From the NCBI RefSeq assembly GCF_030453725.1, contig NZ_JAKDJU010000036.1, forward strand, positions 1 through 21,531: a stretch of 21,531 nt of DNA, in the 5' to 3' direction. Position numbers and translations under genes: made by a program. The notes beneath the pieces were generated by a model. That model was not told the origin of the DNA, made no database searches, and saw only the letters and a program-made list of their open reading frames with translations. This DNA is from Brevibacterium picturae (GTDB lineage: Bacteria > Actinomycetota > Actinomycetes > Actinomycetales > Brevibacteriaceae). Below, one piece after another: positions 1 to 6,527 of the stretch. Numbering within the stretch: the first letter of the stretch is position 1; the number at the start of each line of letters is the position of its first letter.

Positions 1-51
1 TTCAGTTGACTGCAACTGAGCCGACTGAGACTCAGAAACCTGAGGCTCAGT
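1..51 (-). terminator. Two adjacent hairpins at the dapD 3' end
   Basis: Two inverted repeats lie just past and across the dapD stop codon. The first is 24-51: ACTGAG, A, CTCAG, loop AAAC, CTGAG, G, CTCAGT, which gives about 11 paired bases with one A/G mismatch; its outer arm includes the stop codon. The second is TCAGTTG (2-8) with CAACTGA (13-19) around a 4-nt loop. Neither is followed by a T-run on the minus strand. A factor-independent terminator of the U-poor kind is plausible, but the window edge hides what lies beyond. Confidence 0.45.
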
Positions 52-991
52 GCAGGTCGGGGTTGAGCTCGATGCCCTTGGACGAGCGTGAGATCGCTTC
101 GACGGTACCGGTGACGGAGTTGCGGCGGAACAGGATGTTGTTCTGACCGCTGAGTTCGGAAGCCTTCACGACCGTTTCGTTCTCACCGGGAACGGTGACA
201 CGGGTGCCGCCGGTGATGTAGAGGCCAGCCTCGACGATGCAGTCATCGCCGATGGAGATGCCCACGCCTGAGTTCGCGCCGAGCAGGCTGCCGTTGCCGA
301 TGGAGATGCGGTGTGTGCCGCCGCCGGAAAGCGTTCCCATGATCGAAGCACCGCCGCCGATGTCCGAACCGTCTCCGACGACAACGCCCTGGGAGATGCG
401 TCCCTCGACCATCGCCGATCCCAGCGTGCCGGCATTGAAGTTGACGAAGCCTTCGTGCATGACGGTTGTGCCTGCGGCGAGGTGCGCGCCGAGGCGGACA
501 CGGTCGGCATCGGCGATGCGCACACCGGAGGGAATGACGAAGTCGGTCATCCGTGGGAACTTGTCGAGTCCATAGACGGCGACCGGCCCTTTGGCCAGCA
601 GTTTCGTGCGGGTGGTCTCGAAGTCCTCCGGCGAGCAGGCACCGGCAGAGGTCCACACGATATTCGCGAGGTGCCCGAAGACGCCGTCGAGGTTGACGTC
701 GTTGGGAGCGACCACGCGATGGGACAGTGCGTGCAGACGCAGGTAGGCGTCGGCCGCCGAAGCGGGACCGGCATCGAGGTCGATCGTCGTCGTCACAACC
801 TCGGTATGCGTGCCTCTGGCCTCGTCTGGCCCGACAAGGTTGTCCAGGCCGTCCTTGTGGTAATGAGAGGTCGCGGCAGCCTCGGCGGCGTCGGGAGTCT
901 CTCCGGTGCTCAAAGTGGGGTACCAGACGGTGAGGACGGAGTCATTGTGCAGGGTGGCCAAGCCACGTGCGGAAACTATGCGTTCTGTCAT
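47..991 (-). CDS. dapD: Tetrahydrodipicolinate N-succinyltransferase (actinobacterial DapD)
   Basis: This enzyme transfers succinyl from succinyl-CoA to tetrahydrodipicolinate in the lysine/meso-diaminopimelate pathway, in the cytoplasm. The predicted protein has 314 residues, close to the M. tuberculosis enzyme (about 317). An N-terminal alpha/beta part (1-150) precedes a left-handed beta-helix with hexapeptide-type repeats at about 160-270 (IGGGASI, IGNGSLL, IGDDCIV). The motif MVEGR (residues 194-198) carries the conserved glutamate E196 of this family. The frame stays open to a GTG at 1075, but that extension would run across the divergent dapE start. The ATG at 991 gives the family N-terminus and has a -10-like hexamer 7 nt upstream. 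It is divergent from dapE, which acts two steps later in the pathway. The assignment is very secure. Confidence 0.96.
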   Translation of the reverse strand: MTERIVSARGLATLHNDSVLTVWYPTLSTGETPDAAEAAATSHYHKDGLDNLVGPDEARGTHTEVVTTTIDLDAGPASAADAYLRLHALSHRVVAPNDVNLDGVFGHLANIVWTSAGACSPEDFETTRTKLLAKGPVAVYGLDKFPRMTDFVIPSGVRIADADRVRLGAHLAAGTTVMHEGFVNFNAGTLGSAMVEGRISQGVVVGDGSDIGGGASIMGTLSGGGTHRISIGNGSLLGANSGVGISIGDDCIVEAGLYITGGTRVTVPGENETVVKASELSGQNNILFRRNSVTGTVEAISRSSKGIELNPDLH

Positions 992-998
992 GCCACCA

Positions 999-1004
999 AG
1001 ACTA
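999..1004 (-). promoter_or_regulatory. -10 hexamer of dapD (leaderless promoter)
   Basis: TAGTCT on the minus strand is separated from the dapD ATG (991) by the 7 nt TGGTGGC. Transcription normally starts 6-8 nt after the -10, so the message would begin at or next to the start codon. The box lies 17 bp from the dapE -10 on the other strand. No good -35 is visible. Confidence 0.6.
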
Positions 1005-1021
1005 GTCGGTGGCGGCAGTAC

Positions 1022-1027
1022 TAGGCT
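1022..1027 (+). promoter_or_regulatory. -10 hexamer of dapE (leaderless promoter)
   Basis: TAGGCT is followed by 7 nt (AAGCGGT) and the dapE ATG at 1035, which predicts a transcript starting at the A of the ATG. A weak -35 match, AAGACT (998-1003, spacer 18), overlaps the dapD -10 box. Confidence 0.6.
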
Positions 1028-1034
1028 AAGCGGT

Positions 1035-2201
1035 ATGACTGTCGATCCATCTGCTGAGACCGAATCCGTTTTCACCCCCAGCGGTGACCTCGCCGATTAC
1101 CTCTTTGAGGCTTTGGTCGACCCGGCTGAACTCACGGGGCGCCTGTGCGCCATCGAATCGGTCTCCGGCAACGAGACGACGATCACCGATGCCGTCGCCG
1201 AGGTGCTGGCCCGCATCGGCGCCGGGCCCGGCCCCGATCTGGAGGTCCTGCGAGACGGGGACACGATCGTGGCCCGCACCCAGTTGGGGCGGGCTGAGCG
1301 CATCGTCGTCGCCGGCCACCTGGACACCGTTCCCGTCGAAGACAACCTGCCGCCGCAGCGCAGACGATTCGAGGGCGGCGACGACGCCGGCGGCGAGGTC
1401 ATCTGGGGGAGGGGCGCCTGCGATATGAAGGCGGGGGTCGCAATGGCGCTGGTCACCGCCGCGGCCCTGCGTGAGCCGAACCGTGACGTCAGCTGGGTCT
1501 TCTACGACCATGAAGAGGTCGACGCCTCGCTCAACGGACTCGGCCGCGTCTCCCGGAACCATCCCGACTGGCTCAGCGGTGACTTCGCGATCCTCGGTGA
1601 ACCTTCGAACGCCTCGGTCGAAGGCGGCTGCAACGGCACCATCAGGGTCAACGTGTCGACGACGGGAGTCCGCGCACATTCGGCCCGAGCCTTCATGGGT
1701 GTCAACGCGATCCATGCCGCAGCTCAGGTGCTGAGCCGTCTCGCCGAGCACGAAACCGGGACCGTGAGAGTCGACGGGCTCGACTACCGGGAGTCTCTGT
1801 CGGCTGTGTCGATCTCCGGGGGAGTCGCCGGCAATGTCGTGCCCGACGCGTGCACGATCGCGGTGAACTACCGCTTCGCCCCGAGCAGGTCCGCGGCCGA
1901 GGCGGAGGGTTTCCTGCGCGAGTTCTTCACCGGCTTCGACGTCGTCGTCACCGATGCCGCAGAAGGCGCCAGGCCCGGCCTCGATCGCGCCATCGCCCAG
2001 GACTTCATCGACACCCTGGGGCTCTCACCTGCCCCGAAGCTGGGATGGACCGATGTCTCGCGGTTCAGTGCCTTGGGCGTGCCCGCCGTGAACTTCGGGC
2101 CCGGCAACCCTCTCTACGCCCATAAATCGGATGAGCACGTCGCCGTTGCAGAGGTCGAACAGGCCAGCCGGACTCTGTGCGAGTACCTTGAGGGGCGTTG
2201 A
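1035..2201 (+). CDS. dapE: Succinyl-diaminopimelate desuccinylase
   Basis: This M20-family metallopeptidase removes succinate from N-succinyl-LL-diaminopimelate to release LL-DAP for lysine and peptidoglycan synthesis. The 388-residue protein shows the two-zinc site: H95 and D97 in GHLDTVP, bridging D130 in GRGACDMK, catalytic E160 with ligand E161 in YDHEE, E189 in LGEPS, and H363 in YAHKSDEH. The dimerisation domain at about 200-310 contains AHSARAFMG. The frame extends upstream to 906, but that would overlap the dapD coding region; the ATG at 1035 sits 7 nt after a -10 hexamer and has no Shine-Dalgarno sequence. The LOG-family gene starts 5 nt after its stop, and this pairing is also seen in Corynebacterium and Mycobacterium (from memory). 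Confidence 0.95.
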   Translation: MTVDPSAETESVFTPSGDLADYLFEALVDPAELTGRLCAIESVSGNETTITDAVAEVLARIGAGPGPDLEVLRDGDTIVARTQLGRAERIVVAGHLDTVPVEDNLPPQRRRFEGGDDAGGEVIWGRGACDMKAGVAMALVTAAALREPNRDVSWVFYDHEEVDASLNGLGRVSRNHPDWLSGDFAILGEPSNASVEGGCNGTIRVNVSTTGVRAHSARAFMGVNAIHAAAQVLSRLAEHETGTVRVDGLDYRESLSAVSISGGVAGNVVPDACTIAVNYRFAPSRSAAEAEGFLREFFTGFDVVVTDAAEGARPGLDRAIAQDFIDTLGLSPAPKLGWTDVSRFSALGVPAVNFGPGNPLYAHKSDEHVAVAEVEQASRTLCEYLEGR

Positions 2202-2206
2202 GACCG

Positions 2207-3016
2207 ATGGCAGACCACGTTTCGCCCACCGGTGATCCCGCCGTTGGCGATCCGGCCGCCGGCGACCCGGCCTGCGATGACGACGCGAGCTTCTACAGCA
2301 AGGGACCTCTGCGTCTGCGCGGTTCTCAGGTGCCGGAGACGACCACGGACCAGAGTCTGCTGGATTCACGTGGGCCATCCGACTGGACCCACGAAGATCC
2401 CTGGCGGGTGCTGCGGATCCAAGCCGAATTCGTCGAGGGCTTCGACTCCCTGGCGAAGATCGGTCCGGCCGTGTCGATCTTCGGCTCTGCCCGACTGAGT
2501 CCGGACACGCAGGAATATCAGGACGCCCGGGAGATCTCGCGGCGCATCTCCGCCAGGGGCAACGCCATCATCACCGGCGGCGGTCCGGGCATCATGGAGG
2601 CCGGCAATCTGGGGGCAGGCGAGGCAGGGGGAGCCTCGATCGGCCTCGGCATCGAGCTGCCCTTCGAATCCGGTCTCAATGACCACGTCGAACTCGGCGT
2701 GAACTTCCGCTACTTCTTCGTCCGCAAGACGATGTTCCTCAAATACTCCCGGGGATTCGTCGTCATGCCCGGCGGGTTCGGCACCCTCGACGAACTCTTC
2801 GAGGCCTTCACCATGGTCCAGACCGGCAAGGTCACGTCCTTCCCGATCGTGCTCTTCGGCACGGCGTACTGGCAGGGCCTCATCGATTGGATGACGACGA
2901 CTCTGTTGGCCTCCGGCACGATCAGTGACCGAGACATGAACCTGTTCACCCTCACGGACGACATCGATGAGGTCGTCGACATCATCGGCACCGCCATCGC
3001 GGGAGAGCCGCAGTGA
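2207..3016 (+). CDS. LOG-family protein (TIGR00730 Rossmann fold)
   Basis: This is a LONELY GUY family protein. Characterised members are cytokinin riboside 5'-monophosphate phosphoribohydrolases that split nucleotide 5'-monophosphates into base and ribose 5-phosphate. The 269-residue protein carries GGGPGIMEAG from residue 124, an arginine-lysine pair at 173-174 (FVRKTMF) and the diagnostic PGGFGTLDE at 188-196, all needed for catalysis in the family. The first 60 residues are acidic, look disordered and are not part of the fold. The ATG at 2207 is chosen because AGGGG (2191-2195) is 11 nt upstream, whereas the TTG at 2198 overlaps the dapE stop. It lies between dapE and the folP2-like gene in an apparent operon. 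The substrate in this organism is unknown; nucleotide salvage or house-cleaning is the likely role. Confidence 0.88.
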   Translation: MADHVSPTGDPAVGDPAAGDPACDDDASFYSKGPLRLRGSQVPETTTDQSLLDSRGPSDWTHEDPWRVLRIQAEFVEGFDSLAKIGPAVSIFGSARLSPDTQEYQDAREISRRISARGNAIITGGGPGIMEAGNLGAGEAGGASIGLGIELPFESGLNDHVELGVNFRYFFVRKTMFLKYSRGFVVMPGGFGTLDELFEAFTMVQTGKVTSFPIVLFGTAYWQGLIDWMTTTLLASGTISDRDMNLFTLTDDIDEVVDIIGTAIAGEPQ

Positions 3017-3912
3017 GGGGTGCAGCGGAACCGAGCCCCGACCTCGGCGAGTTCCACCTGGCGCAGGCCCGGGCCGGCAGCCCCGCCGTCATGGCAGTGA
3101 TCAACCGGACCACCGACTCCTTCTACGAATCCGCAGGCACCGCCTCCGAAGCCATCGCCGCCGTTGACGCGGCAGTGAACGACGGTGCGCACATCGTCGA
3201 CATCGGCGGCGTGCGGGCCGGCCGGGGGCGGGAGATCTCCGTCGCCGAGGAGATCGACCGTGTCTGCCCCGTCATCGAAGCCGTCGCGCACAGTCATCGG
3301 CACGTACTCATCAGCGTCGACACCTGGCGTCACGAGGTCGCCGAGGCGGCCTGCGCGGCCGGCGCGGGGCTGCTCAACGACACCTGGGCAGGTGTCGATC
3401 CCGAACTCGCGTCCGTCGCAGCAGACAACGACGTCGGCCTCGTCTGCTCCCATACGGGTGGCCTGTCGCCGCGCACCGATGCTCATCGCAACCGCTACGG
3501 ACTGACCGCCGGCGAGGTTGTCGACCGGACCCTGGCAGGGGTTATCGGTTTGGCCGAGGCCGCTGCGAGCGCCGGTGTTGCGGCTGAGAAGATCATCATC
3601 GATCCGACACCCGATTTCGGGAAGAACACCTACCAGTCGCTGCGGATCCTGCGAGAGCTGGAGACCTTCACTCGCACCGGCTTCCCGGTGCTGCTGGCAA
3701 TCTCCCGCAAGGACTTCGTCGGCGAAGCCATCGGCGACGTGGCACCGGCCCACCGTCTGCACGGAACGATCGCGGCCACCGCACTGGCCGTAGCCAAGGG
3801 TGCCGCGATGATCCGCACCCACGATGTTCGCGCCACCGCAGACGCCCTCGCTGTGACCCTGGCGATCACCGGAGATGCGGTACCCGAACACACCGTGCGC
3901 GGCCTGCGCTGA
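3013..3912 (+). CDS. FolP2-like dihydropteroate synthase paralogue
   Basis: This is a 299-residue TIM barrel of the pterin-binding family. Residues expected to hold the pterin are present: D103 in SVDTW, N122 in LLNDTWAG, D197 in IDPTPDFGKN, K233 in SRKDFVG, and R268/H270 in IRTHDV. The two mobile loops that complete the pABA site in true FolP differ: NRTTDSFYES (31-40) replaces the usual NxTPDSFSDGG, and GGVRAGRG (65-72) replaces GESTRPG. This matches the mycobacterial FolP2 type (Rv1207); M. leprae FolP2 is reported to lack DHPS activity. The GTG start overlaps the LOG stop as GTGA, with GGGAGAG (3001-3007) as ribosome-binding site. A role other than folate synthesis is inferred; the true substrate is unknown. 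Confidence 0.85.
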   Translation: MRGAAEPSPDLGEFHLAQARAGSPAVMAVINRTTDSFYESAGTASEAIAAVDAAVNDGAHIVDIGGVRAGRGREISVAEEIDRVCPVIEAVAHSHRHVLISVDTWRHEVAEAACAAGAGLLNDTWAGVDPELASVAADNDVGLVCSHTGGLSPRTDAHRNRYGLTAGEVVDRTLAGVIGLAEAAASAGVAAEKIIIDPTPDFGKNTYQSLRILRELETFTRTGFPVLLAISRKDFVGEAIGDVAPAHRLHGTIAATALAVAKGAAMIRTHDVRATADALAVTLAITGDAVPEHTVRGLR

Positions 3913-3918
3913 GCAGGC
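3902..3918 (+). other. Short hairpin across the folP2-like stop codon
   Basis: GCCTGC (3902-3907) and GCAGGC (3913-3918) form a perfect 6-bp stem around a 5-nt loop that contains the TGA stop. No T-run follows. It could be a weak attenuator or a 3'-end stabiliser before the next gene, which starts 31 nt after the stop. Confidence 0.25.
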
Positions 3919-3943
3919 GATGCCACTGTGAGAAAATGACGAT

Positions 3944-4213
3944 ATGCCATTGTGGATTGTGATCGGAGTGGCCGCGGCGATCTTCGTGCTCGTGATCGTG
4001 TTGGCGGCGTCATTCAACGTCTTCTCCGCCGAGTCCGCTGAGGAGACCGACGCCGCCTGGGAGCCGCTGCCTCACGACTTCACGCCTGAGGACCTCGAGG
4101 GACTGTCGTTCCGGCCTGCCCTGCGTGGTTACCGCATGGAGGACGTCGACACCGCGGTCGAAGCACTGCGCACCCGCATCCTCGAGTTGGAAGCCGCACG
4201 CGGGCAGCAATGA
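3944..4213 (+). CDS. Small membrane protein with DivIVA-like motif
   Basis: The predicted protein has 89 residues. Residues 3-23 form one hydrophobic transmembrane segment, followed by an acidic linker and a short motif, FRPALRGYRMEDVD (57-70), which resembles the DivIVA N-terminal motif (F..alRGY..eeVD), then a short helical tail. It corresponds to the Rv1209-type protein next to folP2 in mycobacteria. DivIVA proteins recruit cell-wall growth factors to curved membrane; here the motif is probably displayed on the cytoplasmic face, which is inference. There is no clear Shine-Dalgarno sequence; a poor -10-like GAAAAT ends 6 nt before the ATG. Its stop overlaps the next start as ATGA, so the two are translationally coupled. 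Confidence 0.8.
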   Translation: MPLWIVIGVAAAIFVLVIVLAASFNVFSAESAEETDAAWEPLPHDFTPEDLEGLSFRPALRGYRMEDVDTAVEALRTRILELEAARGQQ

Positions 4214-5445
4214 GCAGAGCCCACGACCTCCCCGGAATCACCCTCGCCCCTGAAGTCTTCAGCTCCTCCCGTCTGTCCCGCTGGAGCACATTGTTCCTCA
4301 CCCTGCCCGTGTGGGTGCAGGCCGTGGCAGTGTACTTCGTCTCACGAGTCGTGAGCATCTCGATCTTCGCCGCGGTCCTCAAGCGCCAGGACCCGGCGAA
4401 CTGGTCCTCGAGTCCGGTGACGACCACTCTCAACGACTTCCTCAACTTCTGGGACGGCGGCTGGTACTCCCGCGTCGCCGAGGAGGGATACCCGCGCAGC
4501 CTCCCGGTCGACGAGGCCGGAGCGGTGATGGAGAATCAGTGGGCGTTCTACCCTCTGCATCCCGAGGTGGTCGACTACATCTCGACCATGACGGGTGTGA
4601 GCTACGAGGTGATCTCACCGATCATTTCGACGATCGCCGCCGGGTTCGCCTCCATCGTCATCCTCGCGCTGTTCCGCAGATATGTGGATCCCGGGCAGGC
4701 CCTGACCGGTCTGGCCCTCGTCGTGTTCTTCCCACCGGCTGCCATCTTCTCAACCGGGTATGCGGAATCCCTGACGCTCCTGCTGCAGGCCGGCGCCCTC
4801 CTCCTCATCGTCGAACGCCGCTATCTGAGCGCGATCCCCGTCGTGTTCCTCATGGACCTGTCGCGGCCCATCGGTGTGGCATTCTCCTTCTTCATGCTGC
4901 TGCACCTCATCGATCGCTTCGCCAATCGCAGGCGAGACCCCTATCCCGCCGCCGAGGTGGCCCGATCGTGGACCTTGGGTGTGCTCTCGTGTGTCGCGGC
5001 GCTGGTTCACCCCGTCCATGCCTGGTCGGCGACCGGGTCGATCACCGCGTACACGGACACCGAGGCCGCATGGCACACGGGCGAATCGACCTACCTGGTG
5101 CAGTGGCTGGCCCAGGCCAACAGCCTCATCGGCCCGCTGGGACCGGTTCTCCTGTTCGTCGTCATCGCGGGAATGCTGGCACTGATCTTCTCCCCGGCAG
5201 GGGCCAGGATGGGCAGGACGATGCAGTACTTCTGTCTGGCATACGGCGTCTACCTGCTGATCTTCTTCACTCCGCAGACGTCAACCCTGCGACTTCTGCT
5301 GCCGCTGTTCCCGATGGCGCTGACGCTGTCTCTGGTGCGCTCTCGCGGGTACCGGGCGGCGCTGCTGTGCGCATTCATTCTGCTCCAGATCGTCTGGGTG
5401 GCCTACCTGTGGCACTTCACCCCACCGGCGGATCTGCCACCGTAG
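4210..5445 (+). CDS. PIG-V-like GT-C mannosyltransferase, multipass membrane protein
   Basis: This is a 411-residue polytopic membrane protein with about ten hydrophobic segments (for example 38-55, 142-157, 165-182, 186-202, 222-236 and 311-327). The first external loop has FWDGGWYSRVA (80-90), with an acidic residue D82 placed like the catalytic Asp of GT-C enzymes. FYPLHP (113-118), GYAESLTLLL (184-193) and DLSRPIG (217-223) fit the PIG-V mannosyltransferase family. Such enzymes use polyprenyl-phosphate mannose on the outer face of the membrane to mannosylate lipids or glycans; the acceptor here cannot be read. Its ATG overlaps the stop of the DivIVA-like gene. In M. tuberculosis this neighbourhood holds gpgS and tagA instead (from memory), so the gene looks lineage-specific at this place. 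Confidence 0.78.
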   Translation: MSRAHDLPGITLAPEVFSSSRLSRWSTLFLTLPVWVQAVAVYFVSRVVSISIFAAVLKRQDPANWSSSPVTTTLNDFLNFWDGGWYSRVAEEGYPRSLPVDEAGAVMENQWAFYPLHPEVVDYISTMTGVSYEVISPIISTIAAGFASIVILALFRRYVDPGQALTGLALVVFFPPAAIFSTGYAESLTLLLQAGALLLIVERRYLSAIPVVFLMDLSRPIGVAFSFFMLLHLIDRFANRRRDPYPAAEVARSWTLGVLSCVAALVHPVHAWSATGSITAYTDTEAAWHTGESTYLVQWLAQANSLIGPLGPVLLFVVIAGMLALIFSPAGARMGRTMQYFCLAYGVYLLIFFTPQTSTLRLLLPLFPMALTLSLVRSRGYRAALLCAFILLQIVWVAYLWHFTPPADLPP

Positions 5446-5502
5446 AAGCCAGGCTCGGGTGTCAGAATTCGGTCGGGTTACCCGTCGGTGACCGGATCGT
5501 GG

Positions 5503-5508
5503 AATAAT
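5503..5508 (+). promoter_or_regulatory. Possible -10 of the DUF3117 gene
   Basis: AATAAT differs from TATAAT at one base and lies 67 nt before the DUF3117 start in an otherwise GC-rich gap. A very weak -35 (TTACCC, 5478-5483) sits 19 nt upstream. It would give a leader of roughly 60 nt with a standard ribosome-binding site. Confidence 0.3.
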
Positions 5509-5575
5509 CGATGTACAACAGTCGGTCCATCGAGCGTGAACCGTCTTTGCAGAATCAACGGAAGGAAGAGCCCAC

Positions 5576-5746
5576 ATGGCAGCCCAGAAACCCCGCACCG
5601 GCGACGGACCTCTGGAAGTGACCAAAGAAGGTCGAGGCATGGTGATGCGACTTCCAGTCGAGGGCGGAGGCCGTCTGGTGATCGAACTCAGCAGAGACGA
5701 AGCCACAGATCTGCATGACACCCTGGCCGAGACCTTGGGCCTCTGA
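5576..5746 (+). CDS. DUF3117-family small protein
   Basis: This 56-residue protein starts MAAQKPRTGDGPLEVTKEGR, the highly conserved opening of the actinobacterial DUF3117 family (Rv1211 type), and continues with a glycine-rich turn (VEGGGRLVIEL) and an acidic helix ending ETLGL. The start is well set: GGAAGGAAGAG (5560-5570) is a strong Shine-Dalgarno sequence 5 nt before the ATG. An overlapping longer frame at 5488-5718 is only a shadow. The function of the family is not known; the compact beta-beta-alpha pattern suggests a nucleic-acid- or protein-binding module, which is speculation. It is followed by a strong terminator and appears to be a single-gene transcript. Confidence 0.92.
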   Translation: MAAQKPRTGDGPLEVTKEGRGMVMRLPVEGGGRLVIELSRDEATDLHDTLAETLGL

Positions 5747-5763
5747 GCACCACAGCACACATT

Positions 5764-5797
5764 CCCAGCTGAACGAACAGCCCAGCTGAACGAACAG
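5764..5797. repeat. Perfect tandem duplication of a 17-bp unit
   Basis: The unit CCCAGCTGAACGAACAG occurs at 5764-5780 and again at 5781-5797 with no mismatch. The second copy runs into the left arm of the terminator stem. It looks like a small slippage duplication between the DUF3117 stop and its terminator. Confidence 0.9.
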
Positions 5798-5826
5798 CAG
5801 AGACTCCGCAGAGTCTCTGCTGTTTT
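5793..5826 (+). terminator. Intrinsic terminator after DUF3117
   Basis: A perfect 14-bp stem (5793-5806 with 5811-5824) surrounds a CGCA loop, and its 3' side runs directly into TTTT. It lies 46 nt after the DUF3117 stop and ahead of the convergent O-methyltransferase gene. The T-run favours plus-strand termination; a role for the opposite strand is also possible. Confidence 0.9.
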
Positions 5827-5849
5827 CGCATTCTCAGGTCCCCGGCCGT

Positions 5850-6512
5850 TCAGCGCAGGGTCTTCTGCAGCATGAGCAGACCCTGGCCGATGGGCAGCAG
5901 GACGCGTTCGAGGCGTTCCTGTCCGGCCAGACGATTGAGCAGTCCCCGCGCCGCCTGCGTGCGCGGGGAACGGTCGACAGGATCGGCCACAGCCCCTTTG
6001 AGCAGGGTCTGATGGATGACGAGAAGCCCGTGGGTGTCGAGCAGACGCAGTGCCGGTTCGATCATGCGTTCGAGGTTCGTCGGCTCAGAATCGACGAAGA
6101 CCATGTCATAGGCGCCCGGTGCCAGACGCTGGAGGACGTCTTCGGCGCGTCCGCTCATCAGGCGCAGGCGGCTGTGTCGGATCCCGGCCATGTCGATGAG
6201 GTCACGGGCCGCGGACTGAGCCGTGGAGTTCGTGTCGATCGAGGTCAGGATCCCCGCGTTGGGCATGCCTCGCAGCAGCGCCAATGTCGACGTTCCCGCA
6301 CCCGTGCCGACTTCGACCGCCGCGACCGGCCTGAGCAGTCGGGCCAAAAGGGTCAGTGTCGACGCGGTCGTCTGTGACACCGACGCCAGACCGTTCTCGT
6401 GTGAGAGGGCCCGCGCAGCGTCCAGGAGCGGGTCGGGCCCGTTGTACTGTTCGGAGAAGGTGAGATCACCGGCATTCTCGCGTGACAATCGACCCTCGCT
6501 TTCGGCTGACAT
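5850..6512 (-). CDS. Family 3 SAM-dependent O-methyltransferase-like protein
   Basis: This is a 220-residue class I methyltransferase of the COG4122 type. Motif I is VEVGTGAGTS (66-75); D93 in SIDTN is the acidic residue expected to bind the ribose of S-adenosylmethionine; FVDSEPTN (139-146) sits where catechol-type enzymes have the metal-binding DAxK. Here the Lys and Tyr that usually follow are missing, and HQTLLKG replaces the usual DN-containing loop, so a metal-dependent catechol reaction is doubtful. It corresponds to Rv1220c, which in mycobacteria lies next to sigE. The ATG at 6512 is preceded by TAGACT 9 nt upstream and has no clear ribosome-binding site. The gene could also be read with the ATL gene 12 nt upstream. 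The substrate is unknown. Confidence 0.85.
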   Translation of the reverse strand: MSAESEGRLSRENAGDLTFSEQYNGPDPLLDAARALSHENGLASVSQTTASTLTLLARLLRPVAAVEVGTGAGTSTLALLRGMPNAGILTSIDTNSTAQSAARDLIDMAGIRHSRLRLMSGRAEDVLQRLAPGAYDMVFVDSEPTNLERMIEPALRLLDTHGLLVIHQTLLKGAVADPVDRSPRTQAARGLLNRLAGQERLERVLLPIGQGLLMLQKTLR

Positions 6513-6521
6513 TTGATTTCA

Positions 6522-6527
6522 AGTCTA
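6522..6527 (-). promoter_or_regulatory. -10 hexamer of the O-methyltransferase gene
   Basis: TAGACT is followed by 9 nt and the ATG, which predicts a leader of at most a few bases. The first three bases of the hexamer are also the TAG stop codon of the upstream ATL gene. Confidence 0.5.

Noticed and set aside
2710..4017. 435-codon frame on the minus strand
   Set aside because: It is antisense to the LOG and folP2-like genes and crosses several gene boundaries; its product shows no recognisable motif.
5488..5718. 76-codon plus-strand frame over the DUF3117 gene
   Set aside because: DUF3117 in another frame has a strong ribosome-binding site and a conserved sequence.
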